Assembly (NCBI GenBank): GCA_023228865.1
Contig: JALOAH010000012.1
Coordinates: 1-63,309, forward strand
Reading direction: 5' to 3'
Source of the DNA: Porticoccaceae bacterium
GTDB taxonomy: Bacteria; Pseudomonadota; Gammaproteobacteria; Pseudomonadales; Porticoccaceae
DNA: 63,309 bases
The number at the start of each line of letters is the position of its first letter. Within the stretch, counting starts at the first letter, position 1. This document shows, piece after piece, positions 62,103-63,309 of the stretch. The notes beneath the pieces are model-generated. The model was given only the letters and a program-made list of their open reading frames with translations. It did no database searches and was not told the origin of the DNA. A program made the position numbers and the translations under genes.

Positions 62103-63309
62103 CAGCCAATTCCCGATAGATCGCCCCATACCGTGCCACGCCTTCCTCCAGGGAAAAATGGCGCTGCGCACTGGCCACACAGCGCTGGCGAATATCAGGT
62201 TCGCCACAGAGAGCCAGAAGGTCTGATACGCCCTGACGAATGCTCGCCTCGTCAGTAGCATCAGCGGCAATGCCTACTCCGTCTTGGCGGAGAATTTGCG
62301 CCATATCGCCCACGCCCGCATTTGACAGTACAGGTATACCACAGCCGAGGAACTCCCCTAGCTTAGTCGGTGCCGAGGCCTGTTTTGAGAAGGCTGGTTT
62401 GATAAAGAAGGCCGTCGCGTCCATTCTCGCCATAAGTTGCGGGATTTCTACTGGATCTGCCCGCTGTATCTCGACACTGGCAAGATCCACATCGCCCGCA
62501 CGCAACTTGCTGCGAATCAGATCGTGCTCATTGCGATTGACGATGAGGAATTTAGCATCGGGTTGCAGGGTCTGAAGATAGCGAAATGCCACAACAGTGA
62601 CATCGAACAGATACCAGGTTCCCGCCGACCCCACATAACCCAAAGTAAAACCCTTGGGATCACGGTGACCATCGATGGGCACAAAGCGCGCCAGATCCGC
62701 GCAGGTAGGAATCACTGTCACTGGTGGCATGCAGCCTTGCAAATAGTCGAACCGCTCCATCTCGCCAACCGCTGCATGGGTGAGGGAAACCACATGGTCG
62801 GCTCCCAACAGCAGCCTGCGCTCAAACCATTTGGCAACAGCATACAAACTGCCATCCCGGCGCCACAAGTCGCCATCCACGCGTTCGTCCGCCCAGAAGC
62901 CGCGCATGTCGAAAACAAACTTTGCGCCGGTCTGCCCCTTGACTATCAACGCCATCACCGACGCCACATAACTGCGGCCATGGACGATACCGATTCGATA
63001 ACGCCTTGCCAGCCGCACACCCAAGTACCCGCCAATGGCAATATCCCAGAGTGTTGCCAGAGCAGATGGGCGTTTGTGGTACCTGCGCGGATGCCAGTGA
63101 ATCCCGGCGCGCGCAATCCGTGCCTTGAGAATAGCCACGCGCTCGCCATCAGCCAAATCCTCCGCGCGCTCAAAACTGATGATATGAACTGGCCGGGTAC
63201 TGGCCAGGCGCTCCTGGTAGGCGAGAACCTGGGATTGCCCCAAAGGCTCCAACAACCCGGTGTAGGAGATATAAAGAACACCTGCATTCACCGGGTATTG
63301 ACTCTCCAA
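62095..63309 (-). CDS. Glycosyltransferase family 4, reaching the window edge
   Basis: This GT-B glycosyltransferase of up to 404 residues is visible to the last base of the window. The frame opens at the edge with TTG, and a GTG six codons on is an alternative start; the true start may also lie outside. N-terminal VLYISYTGLLEPLGQSQVLA and VFDMRGFWADERVDGD match the EPS-type GT4 ('DMRGFWADE') group. The donor site includes LGYVGSAGTWYLFD and KLGEFLGCGIPVLSNAGVGD. It is the first visible gene of the polysaccharide operon. Confidence 0.85.
   Translation of the reverse strand: MESQYPVNAGVLYISYTGLLEPLGQSQVLAYQERLASTRPVHIISFERAEDLADGERVAILKARIARAGIHWHPRRYHKRPSALATLWDIAIGGYLGVRLARRYRIGIVHGRSYVASVMALIVKGQTGAKFVFDMRGFWADERVDGDLWRRDGSLYAVAKWFERRLLLGADHVVSLTHAAVGEMERFDYLQGCMPPVTVIPTCADLARFVPIDGHRDPKGFTLGYVGSAGTWYLFDVTVVAFRYLQTLQPDAKFLIVNRNEHDLIRSKLRAGDVDLASVEIQRADPVEIPQLMARMDATAFFIKPAFSKQASAPTKLGEFLGCGIPVLSNAGVGDMAQILRQDGVGIAADATDEASIRQGVSDLLALCGEPDIRQRCVASAQRHFSLEEGVARYGAIYRELADV

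Overview
The window looks like chromosomal DNA of a marine or freshwater gammaproteobacterium, perhaps a Cellvibrionales or Spongiibacteraceae-like hydrocarbon or terpenoid degrader. The evidence is the pncC-recA order with an E. coli-type LexA box, ttcA, greB, a single-chain gcvP, Pseudomonas-type REP hairpins, and many TonB-dependent receptors beside lipid or terpenoid-type catabolic enzymes. The taxon is an inference. No rRNA, tRNA, CRISPR array or prophage was seen.

Region 1 (1-10.5 kb): the edge of a possible transposase gene, then a minus-strand operon (DUF7064/7065-like protein, APH-type phosphotransferase, small unknown protein). Two related TonB-dependent receptors follow, flanking a LuxR-type regulator. 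Region 2 (10.5-16.5 kb): housekeeping genes recA, pncC, a YhiN-type flavoprotein, ttcA and a DUF547 protein. A 116-bp MITE lies between recA and its terminator.

Region 3 (16.5-44.5 kb): a catabolic island. It holds an aldehyde dehydrogenase, MFS transporter, LysR regulator, class III CoA-transferase, Baeyer-Villiger monooxygenase, NTF2-like protein, Ddn-like deazaflavin oxidoreductase, molybdopterin oxidoreductase, GST, two SDRs (one of the mycofactocin-coupled type), a PQQ dehydrogenase, two more TonB receptors, a zinc alcohol dehydrogenase and HSL-type hydrolase operon, a TonB-like protein with an unusual N-terminal domain, and an epoxide hydrolase. Together these fit uptake of a hydrophobic cyclic compound, oxidation of alcohol to ketone to lactone, hydrolysis, and CoA activation. 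The substrate is not identifiable from sequence alone. A second copy of the same MITE, inverted, lies inside this island.

Region 4 (44.5-51.5 kb): an mgtE / uracil-DNA glycosylase-like / greB operon, gcvP without gcvT or gcvH, and a beta-CASP metallo-hydrolase. Region 5 (51.5-63.3 kb): envelope or exopolysaccharide genes. They comprise a WecA-like glycosyl-phosphate transferase with a nucleotidyltransferase, a YdcF protein, a lone glycosyltransferase, and a tight minus-strand run of two glycosyltransferases, an EpsG-like polymerase, an ATP-grasp ligase and a YdjC deacetylase, with a VanZ-like protein after a short gap. Set into it is a SatD-family HTH protein with a membrane partner, preceded by three copies of an AACC-N5-GGTT palindrome that may be its operators.

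The observations most worth following are the chalcone-isomerase-like/TonB fusion (42.0 kb), the SatD pair with its operator triplet (56-57.4 kb), the TA-flanked MITE pair, the three paralogous receptors around an orphan LuxR regulator, and the actinobacterial-flavoured redox enzymes.
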